64,000 nt of DNA from Gelidibacter sediminis (GTDB lineage Bacteria > Bacteroidota > Bacteroidia > Flavobacteriales > Flavobacteriaceae). Under the pieces are notes generated by a model. The model worked only from the letters and a program-made list of their open reading frames with translations. It did no database searches and was not told the origin of the DNA. Numbering within the stretch: position 1 is the stretch's first letter; each line of letters begins with the position of its first letter. Shown here in pieces: positions 1 to 7,129 of the stretch. Both the position numbers and the translations under genes were made by a program. The DNA lies in contig NZ_SOBW01000007.1 in NCBI RefSeq assembly GCF_004364975.1, forward strand, positions 124,001 through 188,000. Direction: 5' to 3'.

Positions 1-1
1 A

Positions 2-1804
2 TACCTCAATACAGTGCCTTTCCCAGATAATACTTACGGTATTGAAAGTGCCTCAGAAAAATTCTTTAATTCGCACACCAAAGATTTAACGCTTGTACAA
101 TCGGCCACCTTGGTAGGGTCATTAAAAGCCAACAATAGCTACAATCCACGTCGTTATCCGGAGAAATCCAGAGCTCGGAAAAATGTGGTCATCCACCAAA
201 TGCAAAAGTATGGCTATCTCAACGTAGAAGAAGCCAACAAAGCTAAGTCTGACAGTATTGTTATTGATTACCAAAACTACTCCCCTAATGAGGGTTTAGC
301 ACCCTATTTCAGGGCTGAAATAAAAAAGCAACTCGACACTTTATTAAAACAGGAAAAATTTCGAAAACCCGACGGTGAGATGTATAATATTTACCATGAC
401 GGTTTAAAAATTCATACCACATTAGACAATACAATGCAACGCTACGCAGAAGCTGCAATGACCGAGCATATGAGCGATTTGCAGCGGCAATTTGAAAAAG
501 CCTACGGCCAAAATGCACCTTGGCTTAAAGGCAAGGCAGCGTTTGAGTCCGCTAAAAAGCGTTTGAAATCTTATAAAAAACTTAAGGCTCAAGGTTTAGA
601 TGATAAGGCTATTGAAGACGCAATGAAACGCACGCATCAAATTGATCGTTTTTCGTGGGATGAAACCACTGTAGCCTCTATGTCTACTTTAGATAGTTTG
701 GAGTATTACTCCAAATTCTTAAACGCCGGACTCGTTTCTTTAGATCCAGCAACGGGGGCGATAAAAGCTTATGTGGGAGGCATTAATTATAATTTTTTTC
801 AGTTTGACCATATAGTACAGAGCAAACGTCAGGTAGGCTCCACCTTCAAACCTTTTGTGTATACTGCCGCTTTAGAACAAGGCATGGATCCGTGTACATA
901 TTTTCCACTTAAAGCCATAACTTATACCGATGTAAACAATTGGCGACCAACCAATGCTGGTGGTCCTGTTGATGAAGACCTTAATTATTCGCTTCAAATG
1001 GCTTTAAGCAACTCCATCAATACCATTGCTGTTAAAGTGCTCTATGAAACAGGGCTCGGAAATGTTATTGATCAAGCCAAGAAAATGGGTATTGAAAGTC
1101 ACATTGAAGCGGTTCCGTCTATTGCATTGGGATCTTCAAATCTTTCAGTTTTGGAATTAGCTAAAGCTTATACCACTTTTGTAAATGGCAGTAAGGCCTC
1201 CACTCCTATTTTTATAACCAAAATAGAAGATAAAGACGGAAATATTATCGCAGATTATAAAGATTTACATCCAGAGCAAGAGCAAAATAGAATGGCCTTC
1301 AGTAATGAGACACGGCAGGTGATGTTGGAATTCATGAAAGCAACAGTTAATGAAGGCACAGCCACCAGATTAAGATCCACCTACCAATTACCAAATGCAT
1401 TGGCGGGAAAGACCGGAACAACACAGGACAATAAAGATGGCTGGTTTGTTGGCATTATGCCTAAACTTGTAACAGTAACTTGGGTAGGCAATGACAATCA
1501 ACAAATTGGATTTAGCTCTACCGGATTAGGTCAAGGCGCTAATTCTGCACTGCCTATCTTTGCAAAATACCTGCAAAAATTAAATGCCGACACCAATTAT
1601 AACCGTATTACCAGAGCATCTTTTGAAAACCCTTCTGAAGCAGTTTTAAATGCCCTGAATTGCGATCCGACCAAAACCGATGGTTTTTTTAAACGCCTCT
1701 TTGGCAGTAATAAAAAGGAACGTAGATTTGAAAAGAAAGAAAAAAAGAAAAAGAAAGGCGGTGGTATTTTTGGATGGTTGAAGAAGAAGGATAAGGACGA
1801 ATAA
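2..1804 (+). CDS. Penicillin-binding protein 1A (class A PBP), 5'-truncated by the window edge
   Basis: Bifunctional peptidoglycan glycosyltransferase/transpeptidase acting at the outer face of the inner membrane. The reading frame is open from base 2, and the first codons (YLNTVPFPDNTYGIESA) match the end of the glycosyltransferase domain, so the gene begins upstream of the window; the GTG at 14 is internal. Numbering residues from that GTG, the transpeptidase motifs are all present: STFK with the nucleophilic Ser at 276, SNS at 332-334 and KTGTT at 466-470. The protein ends in a Lys-rich tail of about 40 residues holding an FFKRLFG segment and a GGGIFGWLKKK end, which could bind membrane or nucleic acid (inference). 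The domain architecture is class A; the assignment to 1A rather than another class A type is by similarity from memory. Confidence 0.93.
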   Translation, partial: YLNTVPFPDNTYGIESASEKFFNSHTKDLTLVQSATLVGSLKANNSYNPRRYPEKSRARKNVVIHQMQKYGYLNVEEANKAKSDSIVIDYQNYSPNEGLAPYFRAEIKKQLDTLLKQEKFRKPDGEMYNIYHDGLKIHTTLDNTMQRYAEAAMTEHMSDLQRQFEKAYGQNAPWLKGKAAFESAKKRLKSYKKLKAQGLDDKAIEDAMKRTHQIDRFSWDETTVASMSTLDSLEYYSKFLNAGLVSLDPATGAIKAYVGGINYNFFQFDHIVQSKRQVGSTFKPFVYTAALEQGMDPCTYFPLKAITYTDVNNWRPTNAGGPVDEDLNYSLQMALSNSINTIAVKVLYETGLGNVIDQAKKMGIESHIEAVPSIALGSSNLSVLELAKAYTTFVNGSKASTPIFITKIEDKDGNIIADYKDLHPEQEQNRMAFSNETRQVMLEFMKATVNEGTATRLRSTYQLPNALAGKTGTTQDNKDGWFVGIMPKLVTVTWVGNDNQQIGFSSTGLGQGANSALPIFAKYLQKLNADTNYNRITRASFENPSEAVLNALNCDPTKTDGFFKRLFGSNKKERRFEKKEKKKKKGGGIFGWLKKKDKDE

Positions 1805-1976
1805 AATGTACTTAAAAACATACCTTATTATGTAAGACAACTGGTTGACTTCAACCATACTTCACAAAAACATATGACGTCACAACGCCATTTCATTTCT
1901 TATGGTCATTTTAAAAGACTGCAATAAAGCAGTCTCAGCACTCAGGATTTACCTCTTGTCCAAACAACATTGTAAT

Positions 1977-2003
1977 AAAAAACCTCTCAAAATGAGAGGT
2001 TTT
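1977..2003 (-). terminator. Terminator of the downstream-reading tRNA-Thr
   Basis: A perfect inverted repeat (ACCTCTC / GAGAGGT, loop AAAAT) is followed, read on the minus strand, by a run of T. It lies directly after the 3' end of the minus-strand tRNA-Thr. On the plus strand it could also stop transcripts from the penicillin-binding protein gene, but the T run is weaker there. Confidence 0.75.
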
Positions 2004-2008
2004 AAAAG

Positions 2009-2082
2009 AGCCGATGGAGGGACTCGAACCCACGACCTGCTGATTACAAATCAGCTGCTCTAGCCAGCTGAGCTACATCGGC
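2009..2082 (-). tRNA. tRNA-Thr (anticodon UGU)
   Basis: The minus strand folds as a full cloverleaf: 7-bp acceptor stem GCCGATG/CATCGGC, D-arm TAGCTCAGC, anticodon loop TTTGTAA with TGT, and T-arm GGGTTCGAGTCCC. CCA is not encoded. The mature sequence is identical, base for base, to the second tRNA-Thr(UGU) at 20546-20619. It stands alone here with its own terminator. Confidence 0.95.
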
Positions 2083-2140
2083 TTAAGAGAGTGCAAATAT
2101 AATCTCGAAAATAATATCTGCAAATCTTTTAAAATAAAAA

Positions 2141-2410
2141 TTAACCTAAGTTGTTGAGTTTTTCAATCAACGCACGTCCTTTAGTTTCTAGTTCAGCGTT
2201 AACTTGCTTAAAGTGTGCTTTTTTGTTTTCAACAGTTTTATCGTTTACCTTAGCGATCAACTCGTCAAACGTTTCAATAGCTTCATCAACTATCGCTTCA
2301 GTTTTTTTAGTGTCTTTACCAGTATGTGTATATTCCCAAACATAAGCCGCTTCAATAATATCTCCTAATACGTAGTTAATATCTTTTTTTAGGTCTCTAA
2401 CATTTGCCAT
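2141..2410 (-). CDS. Conserved small flavobacterial protein, function unknown
   Basis: An 89-residue soluble, strongly charged, all-helical-looking protein starting MANVRDLKKDINYVLGDIIE. I chose the ATG at 2410 because the sequence from there looks like the conserved start; an in-frame ATG 36 bases further upstream would add a basic, unconserved stretch. There is no signal peptide, membrane segment or Cys. Acidic and Lys residues alternate through the second half (KKTEAIVDEAIETFDELIAK), suggesting a helical hairpin or bundle. A TACTTTTG element (-7 type) lies just upstream at 2434-2441. It resembles hypothetical proteins common in Flavobacteriia, but I do not know a function. Confidence 0.8.
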   Translation of the reverse strand: MANVRDLKKDINYVLGDIIEAAYVWEYTHTGKDTKKTEAIVDEAIETFDELIAKVNDKTVENKKAHFKQVNAELETKGRALIEKLNNLG

Positions 2411-2485
2411 TTTTCTTGATTTTAAAATTTTTACAAAAGTAGTCAATTAAACCGTGTCTTGCATAACGGATTGGGGATATTTTAA

Positions 2486-3457
2486 CTACACATAAACTTC
2501 CAATAATGTTGCATCGTTTGCAGTTATTTCAAAGGTTTGTAATGCTGCAGGAACCAATACCGTTTCCCCTTTTGTTAATTGTAATGAATAGGTGTCCGTT
2601 TTAATTTCAGCCTGGCCTTCCACACAAATGTATATCATAAATGAGTCGTGTGTATTTTCTATTTTAAGCGTAGTATCTACTTTTAGAAAGTTGGTAGTAA
2701 AATACGGACAACTCACCATAGGGTTAGAGTGGTTGGCTGTCTTTTTATAAGACACCCTAAAATTGTCAGGCATATCAAAACCTATAGCGTCTATGGCCAA
2801 ATCCGTGTGTAGTTCTCGTGCGTTGCCAGCATCATCCGTGCGCTCCCAATCGTAAATGCGGTAAGTAATATCACTTGTTTGTTGAATTTCAGCCAGCAAT
2901 ACACCAGCCCCAATGGCATGCACCCTCCCTACTTCAATAAAATAAGTGTCGCCCGTTTTAACCTTGTCAAAATTTAGGATTTCAGTGAGCGATTTGTTAT
3001 GGAGGTGTTCCAAATACAAATCAGGTGTCATTTTCTGGTTGAAATCAACAATCAAATTGGCATCTTTATCTGCTTGCATGACGTACCACATCTCTGTTTT
3101 TCCAAAAGAATTATGACGTTTGGCCGCTAATTTATCATTAGGATGCAATTGAATGGACAAATCCTGCTTAGCATCTATAAATTTTATAAGTAAGGGAAAC
3201 TTGTTTCCAAATTTCTCATAATTTTTCACCCCAATAAGATCCGCCTTAAAAGTACTTAGCAGATGTTTTAGAGTTTGATTTTCCAAACTCCCGTTTGAAA
3301 CAATTGATGTATCTCCGTCAACATCGCTTATTTCCCAACTTTCACCTATATTGGGCAAATTAGAACCTTTATATAATAGCGATTTTAATTTTTGGCCACC
3401 CCAGATTTTATCTTTTAAAATGGGGTGAAATTTGAGGGGGTATAAAGTCGTTTTCAA
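2486..3457 (-). CDS. manA: Mannose-6-phosphate isomerase, class I
   Basis: Zinc enzyme interconverting mannose 6-phosphate and fructose 6-phosphate, feeding GDP-mannose and glycan synthesis in the cytoplasm. The 323 residues match the short bacterial type I form. The Zn ligands are visible: Gln103 and His105 in SIQLHPND, Glu122 in GKTEMWYV and His180 in GRVHAIGAG; the catalytic-region motif AEIQQTSDITYRIYDW follows. It is the last gene of an apparent idi-queD-manA operon, starting 24 bases after the queD stop. No signal peptide. The family assignment is secure; the sugar specificity is inferred from the family. Confidence 0.93.
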   Translation of the reverse strand: MKTTLYPLKFHPILKDKIWGGQKLKSLLYKGSNLPNIGESWEISDVDGDTSIVSNGSLENQTLKHLLSTFKADLIGVKNYEKFGNKFPLLIKFIDAKQDLSIQLHPNDKLAAKRHNSFGKTEMWYVMQADKDANLIVDFNQKMTPDLYLEHLHNKSLTEILNFDKVKTGDTYFIEVGRVHAIGAGVLLAEIQQTSDITYRIYDWERTDDAGNARELHTDLAIDAIGFDMPDNFRVSYKKTANHSNPMVSCPYFTTNFLKVDTTLKIENTHDSFMIYICVEGQAEIKTDTYSLQLTKGETVLVPAALQTFEITANDATLLEVYV

Positions 3458-3481
3458 AATAATTGTGTTTAGCGTAAGGTA

Positions 3482-3892
3482 TTATGATCCTGAATAAGTC
3501 ACAAAATTACGTTGTGTTTCGTAGAGGGTAATAGTTAATTTTAAACCTGATTTCAGCTTCGGCTTAAGTTTATTGTAGATGACTACAGCAATGTTTTCAG
3601 CGGTAGGATTCAAATTCTTAAATTCTTCAACCTCTACATTTAAATTTTTATGGTCAAAAGCCTCTTCAATTTCTTCCTTAATGATATCTTTTAATACTTT
3701 CATGTCTATGACAAAACCTGTTTCTTGATCTATTTCACCAGTAACACTCACAATAAGATCATAATTGTGCCCATGATAGTTTGGATTGCTGCATTTGCCA
3801 AAAACGGATTCGTTTTGAGCATCACTCCACTCCTTTTTAAATAACCGGTGTGCCGCGTTGAAATGCGCTTTTCTGCTGACAGTAACCATCAT
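3482..3892 (-). CDS. queD: 6-pyruvoyl-tetrahydropterin synthase family (6-carboxytetrahydropterin synthase, QueD-like)
   Basis: T-fold enzyme acting on dihydroneopterin triphosphate, most likely for queuosine/deazapurine synthesis. Visible active-site residues are Zn ligands His15 (FNAAHRL), His40 and His42 (NYHGHNYD), catalytic Cys34 (FGKCSNPN), the Asp80-His81 pair (FDHKNLN) and Glu125 near the C terminus (LYETQRN). Its 136 residues suit the family. The start ATGATG overlaps the idi stop by four bases, so the second ATG is an equally possible start. Whether the product is 6-carboxytetrahydropterin or 6-pyruvoyl-tetrahydropterin cannot be told from sequence alone; the bacterial context favours QueD. 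Confidence 0.88.
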   Translation of the reverse strand: MMVTVSRKAHFNAAHRLFKKEWSDAQNESVFGKCSNPNYHGHNYDLIVSVTGEIDQETGFVIDMKVLKDIIKEEIEEAFDHKNLNVEVEEFKNLNPTAENIAVVIYNKLKPKLKSGLKLTITLYETQRNFVTYSGS

Positions 3893-4416
3893 GACGCCAC
3901 TCTATTTATGTGTTGATAAAATTTTTCAAAAATGATTTTGAACCACGCCGTATAAATTTCTGGATGTTTCACCATGTCTTTTTTAACCGCTTCCAAGGGC
4001 ATCCATTTCCATGCCGCAACTTCATCGGGGTTAATGTTGGGTGCATCTTCATAATTACCAACTAGAATATGGTCAAACTCATGCTCTGTCAATCCATTAT
4101 CAAATGGTGCCTTATAGATAAATGAAATTGTGTCCTCCAATTCGGTTTCAAAACCCATTTCTTCCATCAATCTGCGTTTCCCTGCTTGAATGTTGGTTTC
4201 ACCAACTCTTTGGTGACTGCAACAGGTGTTGGTCCATAGAAGTGGAGAATGGTACTTATGTGATGCACGCTGTTGCAACATCAATTCATTTTTATTATTA
4301 AAAACAAAAACGGAGAAAGCGCGATGCAATAGTGCTTTTTCATGCGCCTCCATCTTCGGCATTGTGCCTATCTGCTCGTCTTTTTCATTAACGAGTATTA
4401 CCTTTTCTTCTATCAT
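3889..4416 (-). CDS. idi: Isopentenyl-diphosphate delta-isomerase, type 1
   Basis: Nudix-fold isomerase interconverting isopentenyl and dimethylallyl diphosphate; in flavobacteria it serves the mevalonate pathway. I place the start at the ATG at 4416 (MIEEKVILVN), giving 175 residues, the normal length; the open frame further upstream codes for unconserved sequence. Visible residues: metal ligands His25 and His31 (HRAFSVF), the catalytic Cys in LLWTNTCCSHQ (65/66) with His68, the Nudix helix around MEEMGF (84-89), and Glu111/Glu113 in EHEFDH. It overlaps queD by four bases. Two TAnnTTTG-like boxes face this gene in the divergent prfC spacer, at 4423-4430 and 4435-4442. Confidence 0.93.
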   Translation of the reverse strand: MIEEKVILVNEKDEQIGTMPKMEAHEKALLHRAFSVFVFNNKNELMLQQRASHKYHSPLLWTNTCCSHQRVGETNIQAGKRRLMEEMGFETELEDTISFIYKAPFDNGLTEHEFDHILVGNYEDAPNINPDEVAAWKWMPLEAVKKDMVKHPEIYTAWFKIIFEKFYQHINRVAS

Positions 4417-4543
4417 AACCAACAAAGTTACCAACAAAAGTAATAAAAAGAACCAATGTTGTCTTAAAATAAAAATCGGTGTACGGGTACCCCTAATTTT
4501 GTAGACAATAATAGTATCTTTGCAACCCATTTTAATGCAGAAT

Positions 4544-6133
4544 ATGAGTTTTAAAACAGAAATTGAAAGACGACGAACTTTCGGAATTATTGCGCATCCA
4601 GACGCCGGAAAAACCACACTTACTGAAAAATTATTGCTATTTGGAGGTGCCATTCAGGAAGCTGGCGCCGTTAAAAGCAACAAGATTAAGAAAGGTGCTA
4701 CAAGTGATTTTATGGAAATAGAACGCCAACGTGGAATTTCTGTAGCTACTTCAGTATTGGCTTTCGAGTATGAGGGCACAAAAGTCAATATTTTAGATAC
4801 GCCTGGGCATAAGGATTTTGCTGAAGACACCTATAGAACGCTTACTGCTGTAGATAGTGTTATTGTTGTGGTAGATGTTGCAAAAGGTGTAGAGGAACAA
4901 ACTGAAAAGTTGGTAGAAGTGTGTAGGATGCGGAACATTCCTATGATTGTATTTATCAATAAAATGGACCGCGAGGGTAAAGATGCTTTTGATTTGTTAG
5001 ACGAAATTGAGCAGAAACTAGGCTTAAATGTTGTACCCATGAGCTTTCCGATTGGTATGGGCTATGATTTTAAAGGGATCTATAATCTTTGGGAAAAGAA
5101 TATCAATTTGTTTAGCGGTAACAGTCGTAAAAATATTGAAGAGACAATTGAAATTTCCGATTTGGAATCGCCAGAAATAGACAAACTTATAGGAGAAAAG
5201 GCTGCACATACCTTACGGGAAGAAATAGAACTTGTTGAAGGTATTTATCCAACCTTTAATAGGGATGAATATTTAAATGGCCACCAGCAACCCGTATTTT
5301 TCGGGTCTGCACTAAATAACTTTGGTGTTCGTGAATTGTTGGATTGCTTTATTGATATTGCTCCTAAGCCAAGAGCTAAACAAAGTGAAGAACGCTTGGT
5401 TCAGCCTGACGAAACCGATTTTTCTGGGTTTGTCTTTAAAATTCATGCCAATATGGATCCTAATCATCGCGACCGATTGGCCTTTATAAAAATTGTCTCT
5501 GGTACGTTTGAGCGTAATAAACCATACTTACACGTAAGAAATAAGAAAAAAATGAAGTTCTCAAGTCCGAATGCCTTTTTTGCGGAGAAAAAGGAAATTG
5601 TGGACATCTCCTACCCTGGAGACATTGTAGGCTTGCACGATACTGGCAATTTCAAAATTGGAGATACCCTTACCGAAGGCGAAAATATAAACTATAAAGG
5701 GATTCCTAGCTTCTCTCCAGAACACTTTAGATATATTAACAATGCGGACCCTCTAAAGTCCAAACAATTATTTAAGGGTATTGACCAATTAATGGATGAA
5801 GGGGTCGCACAATTATTTACTTTAGAACTCAACGGCAGGAAAGTTATTGGCACCGTAGGCGCATTACAATATGAGGTGATCCAATACCGATTGGAACATG
5901 AATATGGTGCAAAATGCACCTATGAGAATCTAAATGTCTATAAAGCTTGTTGGGTAGAACCCACAGATATAAAGAATGAAGAATACAAAGAATTTTTAAG
6001 AGTTAAGCATAGGTATTTAGCGAAAGATAAAGAAGATCAGTTGGTGTTTTTAGCGGACTCCCAATTCTCATTACAAATGACCCAACAAAAATATCCAAGC
6101 ATTAAATTCCATTTTACGTCGGAATATAAATAA
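4544..6133 (+). CDS. prfC: Peptide chain release factor 3
   Basis: Ribosome-bound GTPase that recycles RF1/RF2 after termination. 529 residues from the ATG at 4544 (MSFKTEIERRRTFGIIAHPD); an ATG at 4535 and a TTG at 4520 are also in frame, but the shorter start matches the conserved N terminus. G-domain motifs: AHPDAGKTTL (about 17-26), the switch RQRGISV, DTPGH and NKMD; the RF3 C-terminal domain follows. It is divergent from idi. A TATCTTTG element at 4515-4522 fits the flavobacterial -7 box, but I see no -33 TTG at the right distance. Confidence 0.95.
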   Translation: MSFKTEIERRRTFGIIAHPDAGKTTLTEKLLLFGGAIQEAGAVKSNKIKKGATSDFMEIERQRGISVATSVLAFEYEGTKVNILDTPGHKDFAEDTYRTLTAVDSVIVVVDVAKGVEEQTEKLVEVCRMRNIPMIVFINKMDREGKDAFDLLDEIEQKLGLNVVPMSFPIGMGYDFKGIYNLWEKNINLFSGNSRKNIEETIEISDLESPEIDKLIGEKAAHTLREEIELVEGIYPTFNRDEYLNGHQQPVFFGSALNNFGVRELLDCFIDIAPKPRAKQSEERLVQPDETDFSGFVFKIHANMDPNHRDRLAFIKIVSGTFERNKPYLHVRNKKKMKFSSPNAFFAEKKEIVDISYPGDIVGLHDTGNFKIGDTLTEGENINYKGIPSFSPEHFRYINNADPLKSKQLFKGIDQLMDEGVAQLFTLELNGRKVIGTVGALQYEVIQYRLEHEYGAKCTYENLNVYKACWVEPTDIKNEEYKEFLRVKHRYLAKDKEDQLVFLADSQFSLQMTQQKYPSIKFHFTSEYK

Positions 6134-6347
6134 AGACCCGTTAAGATTAATAATAAAATTCCGTGATGTTACCTGTGGCATTCTTGTTATTTGTAAATCC
6201 AATTGCTGCATTTCATCGAATATTCTTAATTTAATTTGCATTTCAACGATTTTTAACTACATTTAATCGTAATAAGATTAATATTTAGCATTGTAATGCT
6301 GCATTATCTTAACTCGAGATAGTATCAAACCCCAAATTGAACTATTT

Positions 6348-6575
6348 ATGGAAACAAATGTGAATCAGTATAGTAATAGAGATATTACGATTACTTATGA
6401 ACCTCGTGTTTGCACGAATGCTGGTCGTTGTGCAAAAGAATTATCGGATGTTTTTCGTAATTCAGTAATTCCTTGGATTGATGTAGATGGTGCGCCATTG
6501 CAAAAGATTGTCAACCAAGTTAAAAAATGTCCTTCTGGAGCTTTGAAGTGTATTATTAATGAGAAATTAGCCTAA
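6348..6575 (+). CDS. Small (4Fe-4S) mono-cluster protein, YjdI-like
   Basis: A 75-residue cytoplasmic protein of the divergent 4Fe-4S mono-cluster type found in E. coli YjdI. Four Cys could hold the cluster: Cys22 and Cys28 (RVCTNAGRCAKEL), Cys61 (KKCPSGALKC) and Cys68. The end GALKCIINEK recalls the second half of a bacterial ferredoxin. In many genomes this domain is fused or adjacent to an acetyltransferase (YjdJ) or a CDGSH protein; neither is next door here. The 214-base spacer after prfC holds no gene that I can see. Electron partner unknown. Confidence 0.8.
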   Translation: METNVNQYSNRDITITYEPRVCTNAGRCAKELSDVFRNSVIPWIDVDGAPLQKIVNQVKKCPSGALKCIINEKLA

Positions 6576-6590
6576 CTATTTCTAAAAAGA

Positions 6591-6624
6591 AAAAGCCCTT
6601 TGAAATAATATTCAAAGGGCTTTT
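6591..6624. terminator. Bidirectional terminator between convergent genes
   Basis: A 12-bp perfect stem (AAGCCCTTTGAA / TTCAAAGGGCTT) with a six-base loop, with A runs on the left and T runs on the right. It lies between the plus-strand Fe-S gene and the minus-strand DUF3467 gene, so it can serve both. Confidence 0.9.
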
Positions 6625-6630
6625 ATTTAT

Positions 6631-6948
6631 TTATGCTTGACCTGTCGGACCAAAATTTAATGGTATTGGAGGTTGTTCATAATCTTTAATTTCTCCATGC
6701 GCGTTCTCAAAACGCTTTACATTTTCGCCCAGTGCCTTAAGCAACCGTTTGGCGTGTTGTGGTGTCAGAATGATTCGTGACTTCACTTTGCTTTTAGGAG
6801 TTCCTGGCATAATGCTTACAAAATCAACTACAAATTCTGAAACCGAATGATTGATAATGGCAAGGTTGGAATAGATTCCTTCCGCTGTTTTCTCATCTAA
6901 TTCAATATTGATTTGTCCTTGCTTTTGGTCGTCTTTAATATCGCTCAT
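6631..6948 (-). CDS. DUF3467 family protein
   Basis: A 105-residue protein matching the DUF3467 family, whose function is unknown. Visible: an acidic N terminus, a beta-rich core (QINIELDEKTAEGIYSNLA, then VSEFVVDFVSIMPG), a basic patch (KSKVKSRIILTPQHAKRLL) and a Pro-rich end (YEQPPIPLNFGP). No signal peptide or Cys. It lies downstream of rpoC on the same strand, a neighbourhood I recall as common in Bacteroidota. The 181-base gap contains three inverted repeats, so it may be a separate transcript. Confidence 0.85.
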   Translation of the reverse strand: MSDIKDDQKQGQINIELDEKTAEGIYSNLAIINHSVSEFVVDFVSIMPGTPKSKVKSRIILTPQHAKRLLKALGENVKRFENAHGEIKDYEQPPIPLNFGPTGQA

Positions 6949-7002
6949 AATTCATACATTTCTGCGACTGCAGAAATCTTGTGTTTTAAAAATTCATGTT
7001 TT

Positions 7003-7061
7003 GAATGCATTGACAATTTCAAATATTAGATTAATAAACATTCAAAATTGTCAATTTATTC
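7003..7061. repeat. Long-spaced inverted repeat between rpoC and DUF3467
   Basis: Arms 7003-7019 and 7045-7061 are inverted copies of 17 bases with two mismatches; the inner 11 bases (ATTGACAATTT / AAATTGTCAAT) match perfectly. The 25-base spacer is AT-rich. It could be an operator or an RNA hairpin in the leader of the DUF3467 gene. No T run follows, so it is not an obvious terminator. Confidence 0.6.
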
Positions 7062-7066
7062 AAGAG

Positions 7067-7086
7067 ATCCCGACTTTCGTTGGGAT
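7067..7086 (-). terminator. Short hairpin after rpoC (ATCCCGAC-TTTC-GTTGGGAT)
   Basis: An 8-bp stem with one G-T wobble and a TTTC loop. Hairpins of the CCCGAC-TTTC-GTCGGG type recur in flavobacterial intergenic regions (from memory). On the minus strand it lies just past the 7098-7122 hairpin and could assist termination after rpoC, but the T run is poor. Confidence 0.45.
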
Positions 7087-7097
7087 AATTTGATTAA

Positions 7098-7122
7098 CCA
7101 CTTCTGTAAAAAACAGAAGTGG
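7098..7122 (-). terminator. Candidate rpoC terminator hairpin
   Basis: A perfect 10-bp stem (CCACTTCTGT / ACAGAAGTGG) begins eight bases after the rpoC stop. The loop is all T on the minus strand, but only a weak T-rich tract follows, so it may be an RNA-processing or stability hairpin rather than a strong intrinsic terminator. Confidence 0.5.
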
Positions 7123-7129
7123 CATCTCA

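Noticed and set aside
4417-4653. Open frame upstream of idi that would lengthen it by 79 residues
   Set aside because: The extra residues are not conserved-looking, include the divergent promoter region and the prfC leader, and the shorter form already has the full isomerase domain.
5848-5863. TGGCAC-N5-GCGCA resembling a sigma-54 promoter
   Set aside because: Lies inside the prfC coding sequence with no gene start nearby; taken as chance.
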